This document shows positions 30,716 through 40,266 of a stretch of DNA of 64,000 bases, piece by piece. Source of the stretch: Aeromonas popoffii (GTDB lineage: Bacteria > Pseudomonadota > Gammaproteobacteria > Enterobacterales > Aeromonadaceae); assembly GCF_000820025.1 (NCBI RefSeq), contig NZ_CDBI01000066.1:1-64000 (forward strand), written 5' to 3'. Under the pieces are notes generated by a model. That model saw only the letters and a list, made by a program, of their open reading frames with translations. It had not been told where the DNA came from and made no database searches. The number at the start of each line of letters is the position of its first letter. The first letter of the stretch is position 1. The position numbers and the translations under genes were made by a program.

Positions 30716-31666
30716 ATGGCAGCAGCCGAGTTCAGACAGCTTGGGGACTATCTTGGCAGTCAAATTCTGGGACAGGGAGCACTGATAGAAGGGCTGCTGA
30801 TCGCCCTGCTATGTGAAGGACATGTGTTAATCGAAGGCGCTCCCGGTCTTGCCAAAACCCGCGCCGTCAAGGCGTTGGCCGGGGCCGTGGAGGGGCGTTT
30901 CGCCCGCATCCAGTTTACCCCCGACCTGCTGCCTGCCGATCTCACCGGCAGCGAGGTGTTTCACCCGCAAGACGCCAGCTTCGTGTTCCAGCCCGGCCCC
31001 CTGTTCAACCACCTGGTGCTGGCGGACGAGATCAACCGGGCCCCCGCCAAGGTGCAATCCGCGCTGCTGGAAGCCATGGCCGAGCACCAGATAACAGTGG
31101 GCAAGAAGAGTTGGCGCCTGCCACCGCTGTTCATGGTTGCGGCGACCCAAAACCCCATAGAGCAGGAAGGGACCTACCCGTTGCCGGAGGCCCAGCTCGA
31201 CCGCTTCCTGCTCAAGCTGCTGGTGGAGTACCCCAGCCCTGCCATGGAGCTCGCCATCTTGCAACTCAACGCCCGGGGCGAACAGCTGACGCCACCGCCA
31301 GTCACCCTGAGCCAGGCCGACCTGCTGGCGGCCCGCTCGGCGGTACAGGCAGTCCAGATGCAGGGGCGACTCGAGCACTATCTGGTGCAATTGGTGTGCG
31401 CAACCCGCCCGGACAGCGGCCTGTGCCCCGAGCTTGCGCCCCTTATCGCCGTGGGTGCCAGCCCCAGGGCCAGCATAGGCCTGGCCCGCGCCGCCCGCGC
31501 CAAGGCTTGGCTCGCCGGACGGGACTTCGTGCTGCCGGAAGACATACAACAACTGGCGCCGGCCATACTGCGCCACCGCCTCATTCCCAGCTATCAGGCG
31601 CTGGCAGACAACCTGGACAACGACATCCTGATCGCCCGACTACTGGACGCAATACCGTGCCCTTGA
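30716..31666 (+). CDS. MoxR-type AAA+ ATPase
   Basis: 316 aa. Walker A GAPGLAKT (41-48), Walker B VLADEINRAP, and ATQNPIEQEGTYPLPEAQLDRF typical of the MoxR family. MoxR ATPases act as chaperones for the VWA proteins encoded beside them. First gene of a six-gene cluster with DUF58, DUF4381, BatA, BatB/C and BatD, linked to envelope-stress resistance in other bacteria. Confidence 0.93.
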   Translation: MAAAEFRQLGDYLGSQILGQGALIEGLLIALLCEGHVLIEGAPGLAKTRAVKALAGAVEGRFARIQFTPDLLPADLTGSEVFHPQDASFVFQPGPLFNHLVLADEINRAPAKVQSALLEAMAEHQITVGKKSWRLPPLFMVAATQNPIEQEGTYPLPEAQLDRFLLKLLVEYPSPAMELAILQLNARGEQLTPPPVTLSQADLLAARSAVQAVQMQGRLEHYLVQLVCATRPDSGLCPELAPLIAVGASPRASIGLARAARAKAWLAGRDFVLPEDIQQLAPAILRHRLIPSYQALADNLDNDILIARLLDAIPCP

Positions 31667-32553
31667 CTTCCCACCCGGCCCCCCGCGCACATCCCGATAT
31701 TGCCCTCACCCTGGCCCAGTTGCTGGCCATCCGGCTGTGGGCGAGACAGGGGCCGAAGCCGCGTGTCCAACCGGCCCAGCAGGGCCGGCTTGGCCGCATG
31801 CCGGGGCTCACCTTTCGCGAGCTGCGCGCCTATCAGGCGGGGGATGAGGTGCGCCACATCGACTGGCGGGTCACTGCCCGGCTCGGTCGCCCCTACACCC
31901 GACTCTACAGAGAGGAGCAGGATCAGGCCCACTGGCTGCTGCTCGATCTCTCCCCCGCCATGTACTTCGGATCCCGTTGCCAACTCAAGGCACGCCTGGG
32001 CTGCGAGCTGGCGGCGGCCCTCTTGTGGCAGGGGGAGAAACAGGCCAACACCCTGATCTGCCACGGCGTTGAGTGCCATGTCCACCCCCAGCGCGGCCCC
32101 CTGGTGCCCTTGCTGGAGGCCCTTTGTCACCACTACGACAAGGGGCTGGATCGCACGCCCCTGCCGCGATCACTGGCCCAGACCCTGGCACGGCTCACCC
32201 TGCCCCATGGCGCCAGATTGACGATCATCACGGATCACCAACCCTGCGATGCGGCCCTCTGCCAGCAGTTGCAACTGCTCGGTCGACGCCACGACATCCA
32301 CTGCTGGCAGATCCGGGATCCGCTGGAGGCAGACCTGCCCGACCAGGGACGGCTGGCGGTGCAAGCGGGCAGACAGAGAGGCTGGCTCGACGCCACCCAG
32401 CCAGGCTTTGCCCACCGCTACCAACGGGCGGCCGAGCGGCTGGCCCGGCAAAGCCATCAGCAACTGCTGCCGCTGGTGCAGCGTCTCTACCGGCTCGACA
32501 ACGGCCAGCCGCTGCAACGCCAGTGGCAGGAGGGCGCATGTCGCCAGTTCTGA
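31657..32553 (+). CDS. DUF58 protein, non-ATG start
   Basis: 298 aa if started at GTG 31657 (overlap of 10 bp with moxR); TTG 31663 is an alternative and no early ATG exists. GDEVRHIDWRVTARLGRPYTR at about residue 62 is the DUF58 signature, followed by a VWA-like fold (HWLLLDLSPAMYFGS). The open frame begins much further upstream but that part is a moxR shadow. Cytoplasmic partner of the MoxR ATPase. Confidence 0.9.
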   Translation: MPLTSHPAPRAHPDIALTLAQLLAIRLWARQGPKPRVQPAQQGRLGRMPGLTFRELRAYQAGDEVRHIDWRVTARLGRPYTRLYREEQDQAHWLLLDLSPAMYFGSRCQLKARLGCELAAALLWQGEKQANTLICHGVECHVHPQRGPLVPLLEALCHHYDKGLDRTPLPRSLAQTLARLTLPHGARLTIITDHQPCDAALCQQLQLLGRRHDIHCWQIRDPLEADLPDQGRLAVQAGRQRGWLDATQPGFAHRYQRAAERLARQSHQQLLPLVQRLYRLDNGQPLQRQWQEGACRQF

Positions 32554-33089
32554 GCCTGCTCGCCGCCATCTCCGGTACGCCTCCCGTGTCCGCGCTGGCA
32601 GCGCAGCTGCGCGACATCCACCCTGGCCCCATGTTGACCCAGGCACCGGATCCCCGCCTTCAGGGCTGGTGGGCGCTGCTGATCATACTGCTGATGGGGG
32701 CGCTGATCGGCCCAGCCCTGCTCAGCCTGCTGCGCTATCGCCACTGGCAGCGACAAATCGACTGGCAGGCGCCCGAGCTGGTGCCCCGACTGCAGGCCGC
32801 GCTGCGTGAGGCCGCCCTTGGCCGCTGGCCCGAGGCGCGCACCTTGCAAGGGGAGGCCTGGCTCGCGTTTCTGGACAGGCAGGGAGGCAGCCAGTTCCGT
32901 GAGTTTGCCCCCCTGTGGCCACACTGGCTCTACGGTCAGGGGATACCGGATCCCCGCCAACGGGAGGCGCTGCGCCGCGCCTACCTCCGTTGGGGGCGAG
33001 CCTGCTGCTGCCTGCCACAGAGGGTGATCACACTGAGGATCCGTTGGCAACAGGGTCTGGCGCGCCTGCGCGCAAGGAGCTCATCATGA
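32538..33089 (+). CDS. DUF4381 membrane protein
   Basis: 183 aa from ATG 32538, overlapping DUF58 by 16 bp. One membrane helix, WWALLIILLMGALIGPALLS (about 44-65), then an Arg-rich cytoplasmic helical part (WLAFLDRQGGSQF, RREALRRAYLRWGRA-type). Place between DUF58 and the first VWA gene is that of DUF4381 in such clusters. Ends in ATGA overlap with the next gene. Confidence 0.85.
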   Translation: MSPVLSLLAAISGTPPVSALAAQLRDIHPGPMLTQAPDPRLQGWWALLIILLMGALIGPALLSLLRYRHWQRQIDWQAPELVPRLQAALREAALGRWPEARTLQGEAWLAFLDRQGGSQFREFAPLWPHWLYGQGIPDPRQREALRRAYLRWGRACCCLPQRVITLRIRWQQGLARLRARSSS

Positions 33090-34081
33090 TCCTCGCCTGG
33101 CCCTGGTTTGCGCTGGCACTGGTAGTGCCACTCCTGGTGCGCTTCGGCCTGCCGCCGCGTTCAACCGACCAGCACAATGGAACTACGCTGGCGCACGACG
33201 GCTTTCCTCTGTTGCGTGCCCACGCCGGCCAGCCACTCTGGCGCATGGCCCTGTGCTGGTGCGCCCTGGTGCTGGCCCTGTGCCGCCCCCAATGGCAGGA
33301 GCCGCCCCTCGTCAGTTACCAGAGCAGCCGGGATCTGATCCTGGCGGTGGATCTCTCCGACAGCATGCGTACCCAGGACATGCTGGATGAGGGGGAGCAA
33401 CGGGACAGGCTCAGTGCGGTGCGCCAGCAGATAAGTCAGCTGATCCAGGCCCGCCCCGGCGATCGCATCGCCCTCATCGTCTTCGCCGATCACGCCTACC
33501 TGCTTTCGCCCCTGACCCAGGAGACCCAGGCTCTGCTCACCCTGGCCCGCGAGCTGGACTTCGATCTGGTGGGCCGCACCACAGCACTGGGGGAAGCCAT
33601 ACTGCTGGCCCGCCAGCACGCCGACCCCAACCGCCCCACCGCTCTGCTGCTGGTCACCGATGGTCGCAACACGGCGGGCAACGCCGATCCCCTGAGCGAG
33701 GCAAAACGGGCCGCTGCCAGCGGCATGACCCTCTATACCCTGGGGGTGGGGGCCGATCCCGATACCTTCGCCGAGGCACTGGCTCCGGCTCAGAGCGATC
33801 CCAGCACCGAGCTGGACGAGACCCTACTGCAACAACTGGCCAAGATGGGCCATGGCCGCTATTTCCGCGCCCGCACCCAAAGCGATCTCGATGCCATCAA
33901 CCAGACCCTGGATACCCTGGAGCCCGTCGCCACGCCCCACACCCACTATCGACCCAACGTCGAGCTCTACCCCTGGCCGCTGGCGCTGGCCTGGCTGCTG
34001 TTGAGCTGGCCCGCCCGGCTGCGCTGGCCACCCTCCTTGCGTCTACGCTGGCGACTGCCACGGGGGCAGGCTCATGATTAA
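33086..34081 (+). CDS. BatA-like VWA membrane protein
   Basis: 331 aa. Two N-terminal membrane helices (about 5-20 and 54-68), then a VWA domain with MIDAS motif D89-L-S91-D-S93, RPGDRIALIVFADHAYLLSPLT and a conserved TDGRN. A third helix near the C-terminus (PLALAWLLLSWPARL). VWA metal-ion site and topology match BatA/Aerotolerance operon proteins. Ribosome site AAGGAG before ATG. Confidence 0.92.
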   Translation: MILAWPWFALALVVPLLVRFGLPPRSTDQHNGTTLAHDGFPLLRAHAGQPLWRMALCWCALVLALCRPQWQEPPLVSYQSSRDLILAVDLSDSMRTQDMLDEGEQRDRLSAVRQQISQLIQARPGDRIALIVFADHAYLLSPLTQETQALLTLARELDFDLVGRTTALGEAILLARQHADPNRPTALLLVTDGRNTAGNADPLSEAKRAAASGMTLYTLGVGADPDTFAEALAPAQSDPSTELDETLLQQLAKMGHGRYFRARTQSDLDAINQTLDTLEPVATPHTHYRPNVELYPWPLALAWLLLSWPARLRWPPSLRLRWRLPRGQAHD

Positions 34082-34105
34082 ACCACGCTGCCAGGGATGG
34101 CCGTC

Positions 34106-35617
34106 ATGGAGCTGATCCTCTTGCGCCCGCTCTGGCTGCTGGCCCTGCTGCCCTGGCTGTGGCAGGGCTGTCGTCGCCGGCAGCCACCGTTGCTCGCCCC
34201 TGCCATGCAGGCCTACCTGCTGCCGGGGCGCCGCCGTACCCTGCCCTGGCTCTGGCTGGCAGGTCTGCCCGTCATACTGGCCCTCAGCGGCCCCGCCCTG
34301 CGCCAGCAGAGCCAGGCCATCCCGACACCGGCCCTCGACATCTGGTTACTGGATCTCTCCCGCTCCATGCTGGCTACCGATCTGCTGCCAGACAGAGCCA
34401 CCCGGGTGCGGGTGCTGCTGCAGGATATGTTGGCCGAGGCCCACCCGGGCAAGGAGGGGCGCCCCATCGCCCTCATACTGTTTGCCGGCGATGCCTACCT
34501 CGCCATGCCTGCCACCCGGGATCACCAGGCCATGGCGCTGCTGTTGCCCGACCTGCGCCCGGCCATCATGCCCAAACAAGGGAGTGCCCCCGAGCGCGCC
34601 GTGGCGCTGGCGCTCGACCAGATCCCCCCGGGCCAGCAAGCACGCCTGCTGCTGGTCACCGACGGTCTCTCGGCGCAGCAGGCAGAGAGGATCCGTGCGC
34701 TCTGGCCCTGTCAGGGCAGCCTGTTTTGTCATCAGCAGGCGGCGCCCCGCCTCGATATCCTGCTCGCCAACGGCGGCAAGAGCAGCAGGCTGCCGCCCGC
34801 CACCAGCAAGATACAAAGCTTTGGCGCAACCTTAGGCAGCGAGCTGCCCGCCCCCGATGTGGCGACCATGCAGCAGCTGGCCAGCGAGCTTGGCGGTCAG
34901 TTGCAATGGCTGCAGGCAGGGCTGCCACGCTTTGCGCCCCTCCCCATGAGCCAGACGCTGACGGCCCATCAGTCACGGGATCTGGGCCCCTGGTTGCTGC
35001 TGCCCCTGCTGCCCCTGGCCCTGCTGGCCCGCGTCGGCACGCTCTGGCTGCTTCTGCTGGCCGCAGGTACTGGCCTCTTCAGTCCACCTCCCTTGCAGGC
35101 CAGCCCAGCCTCCGCGTTATCCACGCAGGAGAGCCAGGCCTGGCAAGCGTTCCAGCAGGGGCACTATCTGGCAGCGGCTCGCCGCTTCCAGGACCCCGTC
35201 TGGCAGGGGAATGCCTGGTACAGAGCCGGTGACTACGCACGGGCTGTCGCCGCCTACACCCGTGCCAACAGTGCAACCGCCCACTACAACCGGGGCAATG
35301 CGCTGGTACAGCTCGGGGATCTTGCCGCCGCCGAGCAAGCTTATCTGGCAGCGCTGGCGCTAGAGCCCGGCCACCAGGATGCACTCTATAACCTCGCCCT
35401 GCTGCGAGCCCAACCGCCCCAGGCCAGCCCGGCTGCGCAAGATCCCAAGCCCATCGACGCCCCCGAGCAGGCCACCACCCCGGACGCGCCGCTGCCGCCA
35501 GCCCCCCCCGTGGTGCTGCTGGAGCAGCGGCTGCGCAAGGAGGCCGAGCGTCGTCAGCTCAAGGAAGAGGTGAAAGGCACCTGGAATAGAGCACTGAAAG
35601 GGGATGACACCTGGTGA
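34106..35617 (+). CDS. BatB/BatC-like VWA plus TPR protein
   Basis: 503 aa from ATG 34106 (ATG 34097 also possible). VWA domain with D83-L-S85-R-S87, IALILFAGDAYLAMPATRD and LLVTDGLS; membrane helix around 290-320; then TPR-like repeats (GNAWYRAGDYARAVAAYTRAN, HYNRGNALVQLGDLAAAEQAY, about 365-430). The C-terminal end is Pro-rich then charged (EQRLRKEAERRQLKEEVKG). BatB and BatC are often separate; here fused. Confidence 0.9.
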   Translation: MELILLRPLWLLALLPWLWQGCRRRQPPLLAPAMQAYLLPGRRRTLPWLWLAGLPVILALSGPALRQQSQAIPTPALDIWLLDLSRSMLATDLLPDRATRVRVLLQDMLAEAHPGKEGRPIALILFAGDAYLAMPATRDHQAMALLLPDLRPAIMPKQGSAPERAVALALDQIPPGQQARLLLVTDGLSAQQAERIRALWPCQGSLFCHQQAAPRLDILLANGGKSSRLPPATSKIQSFGATLGSELPAPDVATMQQLASELGGQLQWLQAGLPRFAPLPMSQTLTAHQSRDLGPWLLLPLLPLALLARVGTLWLLLLAAGTGLFSPPPLQASPASALSTQESQAWQAFQQGHYLAAARRFQDPVWQGNAWYRAGDYARAVAAYTRANSATAHYNRGNALVQLGDLAAAEQAYLAALALEPGHQDALYNLALLRAQPPQASPAAQDPKPIDAPEQATTPDAPLPPAPPVVLLEQRLRKEAERRQLKEEVKGTWNRALKGDDTW

Positions 35618-37155
35618 AAATCAATCCTCTGCTGTGTTTGCTGCCTTGCTGGCTGCTGCTCTGCCTGCTTTCAACCCCTGTGCTGGCCGCGCCGCCAAGG
35701 GCAGAGCTGTTGCCGGGGGCCGACAGCCGTGACTGGCTGCTGGTCATAGAGGCGGACGGGGAGCGCCAGAGCAACGAACTCGTCATCGCCCCCCTGCTGC
35801 GCCAGTTCGCAGTGGGCAAGGTAACCATGAGCCGGGTCACCACTCCCGTGCACAGCCTGACCCGCTGGCAGATCCCGCTGCACACCCTGGATACAAGCCC
35901 CGAGGTTGTGCCCTCCCTATCACTTGGGCAGGAGCAGACTCCAGCCTTGCCCCTGCCGCTGCGCCGCCAGGCGGGCACACTGGTAGCGCAACCCAGCCAG
36001 GCCATCTCCCCCATAGAGCTGCAGGCCAGGGTGCTGCATCAGGGGCCGCTTTATCCGGGCCAACCCTTCATCTATCAACTCAGCCTCTGGTTACCCGCCA
36101 ACATGGAGGCCCCCAACCTCACAGAGCCAGCCAGCGACGCCTTCACCATTCGCCGCCTGGGCGAGGATCAGTGGCAGGCCCCGGCAGGGTCAGGACTGCC
36201 GGGCCGGCTGACCCGCAACTGGCTGCTGCAGGCCAGAGAGCCCGGGCTACATCCGCTGGTGTCGCCGCGTTTTCAGGGCCGTCTGCCCCAGGATAACGGC
36301 ACCAGTGACCCCCTCTCGGCCAGAGCGGACACCCTGTTTGTGAAAATCGACCTGGCGCCGCAGCAACCAGTGGCCAGCCAGTTGACCCTGAGCCAGCAGT
36401 TAAGCCCAGCCTCGGGTGCCAGGGTGGGAGAGCCGGTGATCCGCACCCTGACGCTGGTGATGGAAGGCGGCGATGGCAACCGGCTCACCCTGCCCAAGCT
36501 CACCGGGCCCGCTGCCCTGCCCGCCGCAATGGCGGCAAGACCGGATGGAGAACAGCAGCAGGAGCGCTTTCTCGCCAAGGGAGTGCTGCGCTTCGAGCGC
36601 CAGTGGCGTCAGGCCTTGACGGCCACAGCGCCAGGCGACTACCTGTTGCCAGCCATCACGCTGCCCTGGTTCAACACCCGGAGCGGGCGCATCGAATACG
36701 CCCGTCTGCCCGCCACCCCGCTGCGCATCGAGGCAGTCACACCGACACAGGAAGCCTTCACCGGACCAAACCATGAGAGCCTTTACTGGGTGATCTGGGC
36801 CCTGCTGCTGCGCGCCCTCTGGCAAGGGTGGCCACGCTGGCACGCCTTCTATCGCTTGCAGCGGGCACTGCGGCGCGAGGATGCAAACCATGCCAGAGCG
36901 ACCTTGCTGGCATGGGCCAGCCTGCGCTGGCCACGACGCCATGCGCACCGCACCGCACACCTCACTGACTTGCCCTGTCGCCATGCCCCCGCGCTTGCCA
37001 CCGGACTCGCCGCACTGGATTGCGCCTGTTTTGCCACCCAGGCCTCCCCCTCTGACCGTCAGCCCCCATGGCAAGGCCTCGCCGGCCCGCTATGCGCGTA
37101 TGAACCTTTTGCGATAGCCTATGGCCTCATGCAACTGGCACGCCTGGGTCAATGA
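35614..37155 (+). CDS. BatD-like periplasmic protein, GTG start
   Basis: 513 aa, start GTG 35614 overlapping the previous stop. Signal peptide MKINPLLCLLPCWLLLCLLS with likely cleavage after TPVLA. Beta-rich body with LHQGPLYPGQPFIYQLSLWL and TLTLVMEGGDGNRLTLP, typical of BatD; a membrane helix at about 388-405 (LYWVIWALLLRALW) and a cytoplasmic tail. Last gene of the moxR-bat cluster. Confidence 0.85.
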   Translation: MKINPLLCLLPCWLLLCLLSTPVLAAPPRAELLPGADSRDWLLVIEADGERQSNELVIAPLLRQFAVGKVTMSRVTTPVHSLTRWQIPLHTLDTSPEVVPSLSLGQEQTPALPLPLRRQAGTLVAQPSQAISPIELQARVLHQGPLYPGQPFIYQLSLWLPANMEAPNLTEPASDAFTIRRLGEDQWQAPAGSGLPGRLTRNWLLQAREPGLHPLVSPRFQGRLPQDNGTSDPLSARADTLFVKIDLAPQQPVASQLTLSQQLSPASGARVGEPVIRTLTLVMEGGDGNRLTLPKLTGPAALPAAMAARPDGEQQQERFLAKGVLRFERQWRQALTATAPGDYLLPAITLPWFNTRSGRIEYARLPATPLRIEAVTPTQEAFTGPNHESLYWVIWALLLRALWQGWPRWHAFYRLQRALRREDANHARATLLAWASLRWPRRHAHRTAHLTDLPCRHAPALATGLAALDCACFATQASPSDRQPPWQGLAGPLCAYEPFAIAYGLMQLARLGQ

Positions 37156-37189
37156 CCCTTGGGGACACTCATATAAAGGAAGCCCAGCG

Positions 37190-37780
37190 ATGGCGTTAGG
37201 TTTTTTCAAAAAAAAAGGAGCCACCGTCGGAAAGGATCCCACGGTTTCCCCGGTCTATGGAGGCATGGCAGACAAACAGACCAAATACGAAGCCCTGGTG
37301 CATGCCCTGCACGGGGACATTTATCGCTACGCCTACTGGCTATGTCGGGATCCGCAGGTGGCGGAGGATCTGGTGCAGGAGACTTTCCTGCGCGCCTGGA
37401 AGGGCATCGACTCGCTGCTCGATGACAAGGCCGCCAAGGCCTGGCTCATCACCATATTGCGACGGGAGAATGCCCGCCGGTTCGAGCGCAAGCAGTTCGA
37501 TCTCATCGATCTCGACGCGCATCCCCAGAGCGATCCGGATGCCTTGCACAACGAGCAGGAGATGGAAAACGAGTGGCTCAGACGCCACATAGCCCGCCTG
37601 CCCGCCGAGTATCAGGAGCCCCTGCTGTTGCAGGTGTTGGGGGGCTTCAGCGGCGACGAGATAGCGGCGCAACTGGGATTGAACAAGAACACCGTCATGA
37701 CTCGCCTGTTTCGGGCCCGCAACCAGATCAAAGAGGCCATGGAGTCAACGACACAACAGAGAGGACACACCAATGGATGA
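37190..37780 (+). CDS. ECF-type sigma factor
   Basis: 196 aa from ATG 37190 behind AAAGGAAG. Region 2: LHGDIYRYAYWLCRDPQVAEDLVQETFLRAW cited as IYRYAYWLCRDPQVAEDLVQ. Region 4: GGFSGDEIAAQLGLNKNTVMTRLFRARNQI cited as FSGDEIAAQLGLNKNTVMTR. The N-terminal 25 residues are Lys-rich and unusual; a later Met at 37265 (MADKQTKYEAL) could be the true start. Next gene overlaps by 8 bp and encodes its likely partner. It begins 34 bp after the bat cluster. Confidence 0.9.
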   Translation: MALGFFKKKGATVGKDPTVSPVYGGMADKQTKYEALVHALHGDIYRYAYWLCRDPQVAEDLVQETFLRAWKGIDSLLDDKAAKAWLITILRRENARRFERKQFDLIDLDAHPQSDPDALHNEQEMENEWLRRHIARLPAEYQEPLLLQVLGGFSGDEIAAQLGLNKNTVMTRLFRARNQIKEAMESTTQQRGHTNG

Positions 37781-38516
37781 GCTGGAATTTCGCCGGCGGG
37801 CCATCACCCATCCGCTGGAGCATGACCCCGCCTTTCTCGATGCGGCGCAGGCCTCCCCCGCCAATCGCAAGCATCTGGACGAGATGAAGCAGCTGGACCG
37901 TCGCCTGCATCAGGCGCTGGAGGTCGAGGTACCGGCCGGGCTGGTCGAGCGCATCCTGCTCAGGCAGGCGCTGAACGCCGAACAGGAGAGCCAGGTTCCC
38001 CTGCAAGTAAGCCCGCGCAGCCAATGGCGCCCGCTGGCCATGGCTGCTTCGGTCGCCTTCCTGCTCGGCATGAGCACCCGCTGGCTCAGCTGGCCGCTGA
38101 CGCCACCGGCTGAACTCTCCCTTGCCCAAGTCGCCATGGCCCACGTCTACGGGGAGGAGCCCTTCATCAAGGATGTGGATGAGAAGGTGAGCCTGCGCAC
38201 CATCAACGCCAAGATGGAAAAATATGGCGCTACCCTGATGGGCATGCAAGACCTGAACGTCACCTACGTCAATCACTGTGCTTTTTACCAGGGACCGGCG
38301 CTGCACATGGTGTTCCAGGGCAAGATGGGACCCGTGACCCTGTTCCTGGTGCCCAAGCATGTGCCACTCACCCTGCAGCCCACTTTCGAAGATGGCCAGC
38401 TCAAGGGGGAGATAGTACAACTCAAGGGGGCCAACATGGTGTTAATCGGTGACATGCAGGAGCCACTGGATCCGATGGTGCAGGCGCTGGGGTCCCGTCT
38501 GCACTGGTCGATTTAA
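37773..38516 (+). CDS. DUF3379 membrane protein, probable anti-sigma partner
   Basis: 247 aa. MDELEFRRRAITHPLEHDPAFLDAAQASPANRKHLDEMKQLD, seen as ELEFRRRAITHPLEHDPAFL, is the DUF3379 start. A single membrane helix at about 88-108 (PLAMAASVAFLLGMSTRWLS) separates a cytoplasmic N-terminus from a periplasmic C-terminus. Translationally coupled to the ECF sigma gene, the usual layout for a sigma/anti-sigma pair; anti-sigma function is inferred. Confidence 0.88.
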   Translation: MDELEFRRRAITHPLEHDPAFLDAAQASPANRKHLDEMKQLDRRLHQALEVEVPAGLVERILLRQALNAEQESQVPLQVSPRSQWRPLAMAASVAFLLGMSTRWLSWPLTPPAELSLAQVAMAHVYGEEPFIKDVDEKVSLRTINAKMEKYGATLMGMQDLNVTYVNHCAFYQGPALHMVFQGKMGPVTLFLVPKHVPLTLQPTFEDGQLKGEIVQLKGANMVLIGDMQEPLDPMVQALGSRLHWSI

Positions 38517-38561
38517 CAGGAGTTAACCCAATCCTGACTCGCATCGCATCGAGTCAACTGC

Positions 38562-38590
38562 ACGGGCAGACAATCCGGTTGTCTGCCCGT
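38562..38590 (+). terminator. terminator after the sigma/DUF3379 operon
   Basis: ACGGGCAGACAA (38562-38573) and TTGTCTGCCCGT (38579-38590), 12-bp stem with 5-base loop, followed by TCCTCTCCTTT. Starts 46 bp after the stop. Confidence 0.8.
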
Positions 38591-38925
38591 TCCTCTCCTT
38601 TCCCACCACAATCCTCACTCATTTGCCGCCCAATCACTGCAAATGGTCAAAATTATTTTTGTGATGCGGATCAGCATTAACGCTCGGATTTCATTCAATA
38701 AGTGGCAAAAGAGACTATTTAAACGCCAAGTTAAAACAAATGATTAACACAATAGTCACTTTTATGTATTCTGCTGTCACTGGTCTGATTTCTTACCTCC
38801 TACCAGAACCATAGAATCACGCCAGAATTGAATGGGAAGAAGCTGAAATAACAACAGATCTTGTCATATACGGTGGCAAAAAAGCCCTGATGCTGACAGA
38901 AAATCTGCCTACAAGAGAGAACACT
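38591..38925. promoter_or_regulatory. 335-bp AT-rich upstream region of fadL1
   Basis: No gene seen. TGTGATGCGGATCAGC (38660-38675) keeps the TGTGA half of a CRP site and a weak second half, followed by AT-rich sequence. Likely carries the fadL promoter and its control; no exact promoter can be assigned by eye. Confidence 0.4.
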
Positions 38926-40224
38926 ATGACAACTGCCTTTTTCAAAAAGAGCCTGATCGCTGCCGCCGTCACCCTGGCCAGTACCCAAACCTTTGCCTCC
39001 GCGTTCCAGCTGAACGAACACTCAGCCTCCGGTCTGGGTCGCGCGTACTCAGGGGAAGCCGTCGTGGCGGACAATGCCTCCGTGGTGTCACGCAACCCGG
39101 CAGCCATGACCCGCTTTGACAAGATGGCACTCTCCGTCGCCGGCACCTATATCAAGCCGGATGTGGATGTAAATGGTGATATCTATGCCGGCCCCACCAA
39201 GTTGGCAAGCGCCAGCGAAAGCGGTATCGCGCCAAGCGCCTTCGTGCCTGCCACCTACTTCATCCAGCCGCTGAACGATCAGTGGGCATGGGGTATCGGC
39301 ATATTCTCCAACTACGGTCTGTCCACCGAATATTCCGACAACTTCAACGCAGGCTCCATTGCCGGCGATACAGAGCTGCTGACCGTCAACATCAACCCGA
39401 ACATCGCCTACCGCGTCAACCAGCAATTCAGTGTCGGTGCGGGTCTGAACCTGGTGTATGCCGAGGCTGAATTGAACCGCCGAGCCGGTGTGCTGGCCGC
39501 CGTGCCGCCACTGAGTGGCGTGCCGGGTATCGGCAAGGACACCATCGTCAGCCACATGAAAGGGGATGACTGGGGTTACGGCTGGAACGTGGGCACCATG
39601 TATGAGGTGAACGAGAACAACCGTTTCGCCCTGACCTATCGCTCCCAGGTAGACCTGACCTTCAAGGGTGACTATCGGGGAACCTCCTCCGGCTTCAAGA
39701 CAGTCGGTGGCGAACTGCCGCTGGAGCTGCCAGCCCAAGCCGAATTCGCCGGTTACCACCGCCTGAACCAGCAATTTGCCACGCATTACTCGGTGAGCTG
39801 GACCGACTGGAGTGCCTTCCAGGAGCTCAAGGCCACCAGCGGCCAGTGCAACAGCGCTGACGGTGTCGGTGTCTGCCTGCACAAGCCGGAGAAGTTCAAG
39901 GACTCCACCCGTTACTCGCTGGGCGGCACCTGGTACGTCAATCCCGCTTGGGAAGCTCGCATCGGCTTCGCCTACGACAAGACTCCGATCACGCAGGAAT
40001 ACCGCAGCCTGAGTATCCCGGACTCCGATCGCATATGGTACAGCGCCGGTGCCACCTACCACATCGACAAGGACATGAGCGTCGATTTCGGTATGGCCTA
40101 TCTGGACGGCAAGAAAGTTGACGTCAACGAGAAGCTGGTCGAAAACAGCGAAGCGCTGCGCTGGAAGGGTACCTCCCACGGTAACGCCCTGCTGGCCTCC
40201 GCTCAGTTCAACATGAAATTCTGA
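38926..40224 (+). CDS. fadL: FadL-family outer membrane long-chain fatty acid transporter (copy 1)
   Basis: 432 aa from ATG 38926. Signal peptide MTTAFFKKSLIAAAVTLAST ending QTFASA. Mature start FQLNEHSASGLGRAYSGEAV and ADNASVVSRNPAAM form the conserved N-terminal hatch of FadL. Beta-barrel strands follow, ending in the terminal Phe (SAQFNMKF) used for outer membrane insertion. Shares family with the next gene; both lie about 8 kb from fadIJ. Confidence 0.93.
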   Translation: MTTAFFKKSLIAAAVTLASTQTFASAFQLNEHSASGLGRAYSGEAVVADNASVVSRNPAAMTRFDKMALSVAGTYIKPDVDVNGDIYAGPTKLASASESGIAPSAFVPATYFIQPLNDQWAWGIGIFSNYGLSTEYSDNFNAGSIAGDTELLTVNINPNIAYRVNQQFSVGAGLNLVYAEAELNRRAGVLAAVPPLSGVPGIGKDTIVSHMKGDDWGYGWNVGTMYEVNENNRFALTYRSQVDLTFKGDYRGTSSGFKTVGGELPLELPAQAEFAGYHRLNQQFATHYSVSWTDWSAFQELKATSGQCNSADGVGVCLHKPEKFKDSTRYSLGGTWYVNPAWEARIGFAYDKTPITQEYRSLSIPDSDRIWYSAGATYHIDKDMSVDFGMAYLDGKKVDVNEKLVENSEALRWKGTSHGNALLASAQFNMKF

Positions 40225-40242
40225 TCGTCAGCCAATTGACAA

Positions 40243-40266
40243 GAGCGCCTACGGGCGCTCTTTTTT
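40243..40266 (+). terminator. terminator of fadL copy 1
   Basis: GAGCGCC (40243-40249) and GGCGCTC (40254-40260) followed by TTTTTT. 19 bp after the stop. Confidence 0.88.

Noticed and set aside
31111-31656. Upstream extension of the DUF58 frame inside moxR
   Set aside because: Pro/Arg-rich out-of-frame reading of moxR; DUF58 similarity begins only after about 31657.
39088-40179. 363-aa minus-strand frame opposite fadL copy 1
   Set aside because: Antisense shadow; the plus strand encodes a signal peptide and FadL hatch.
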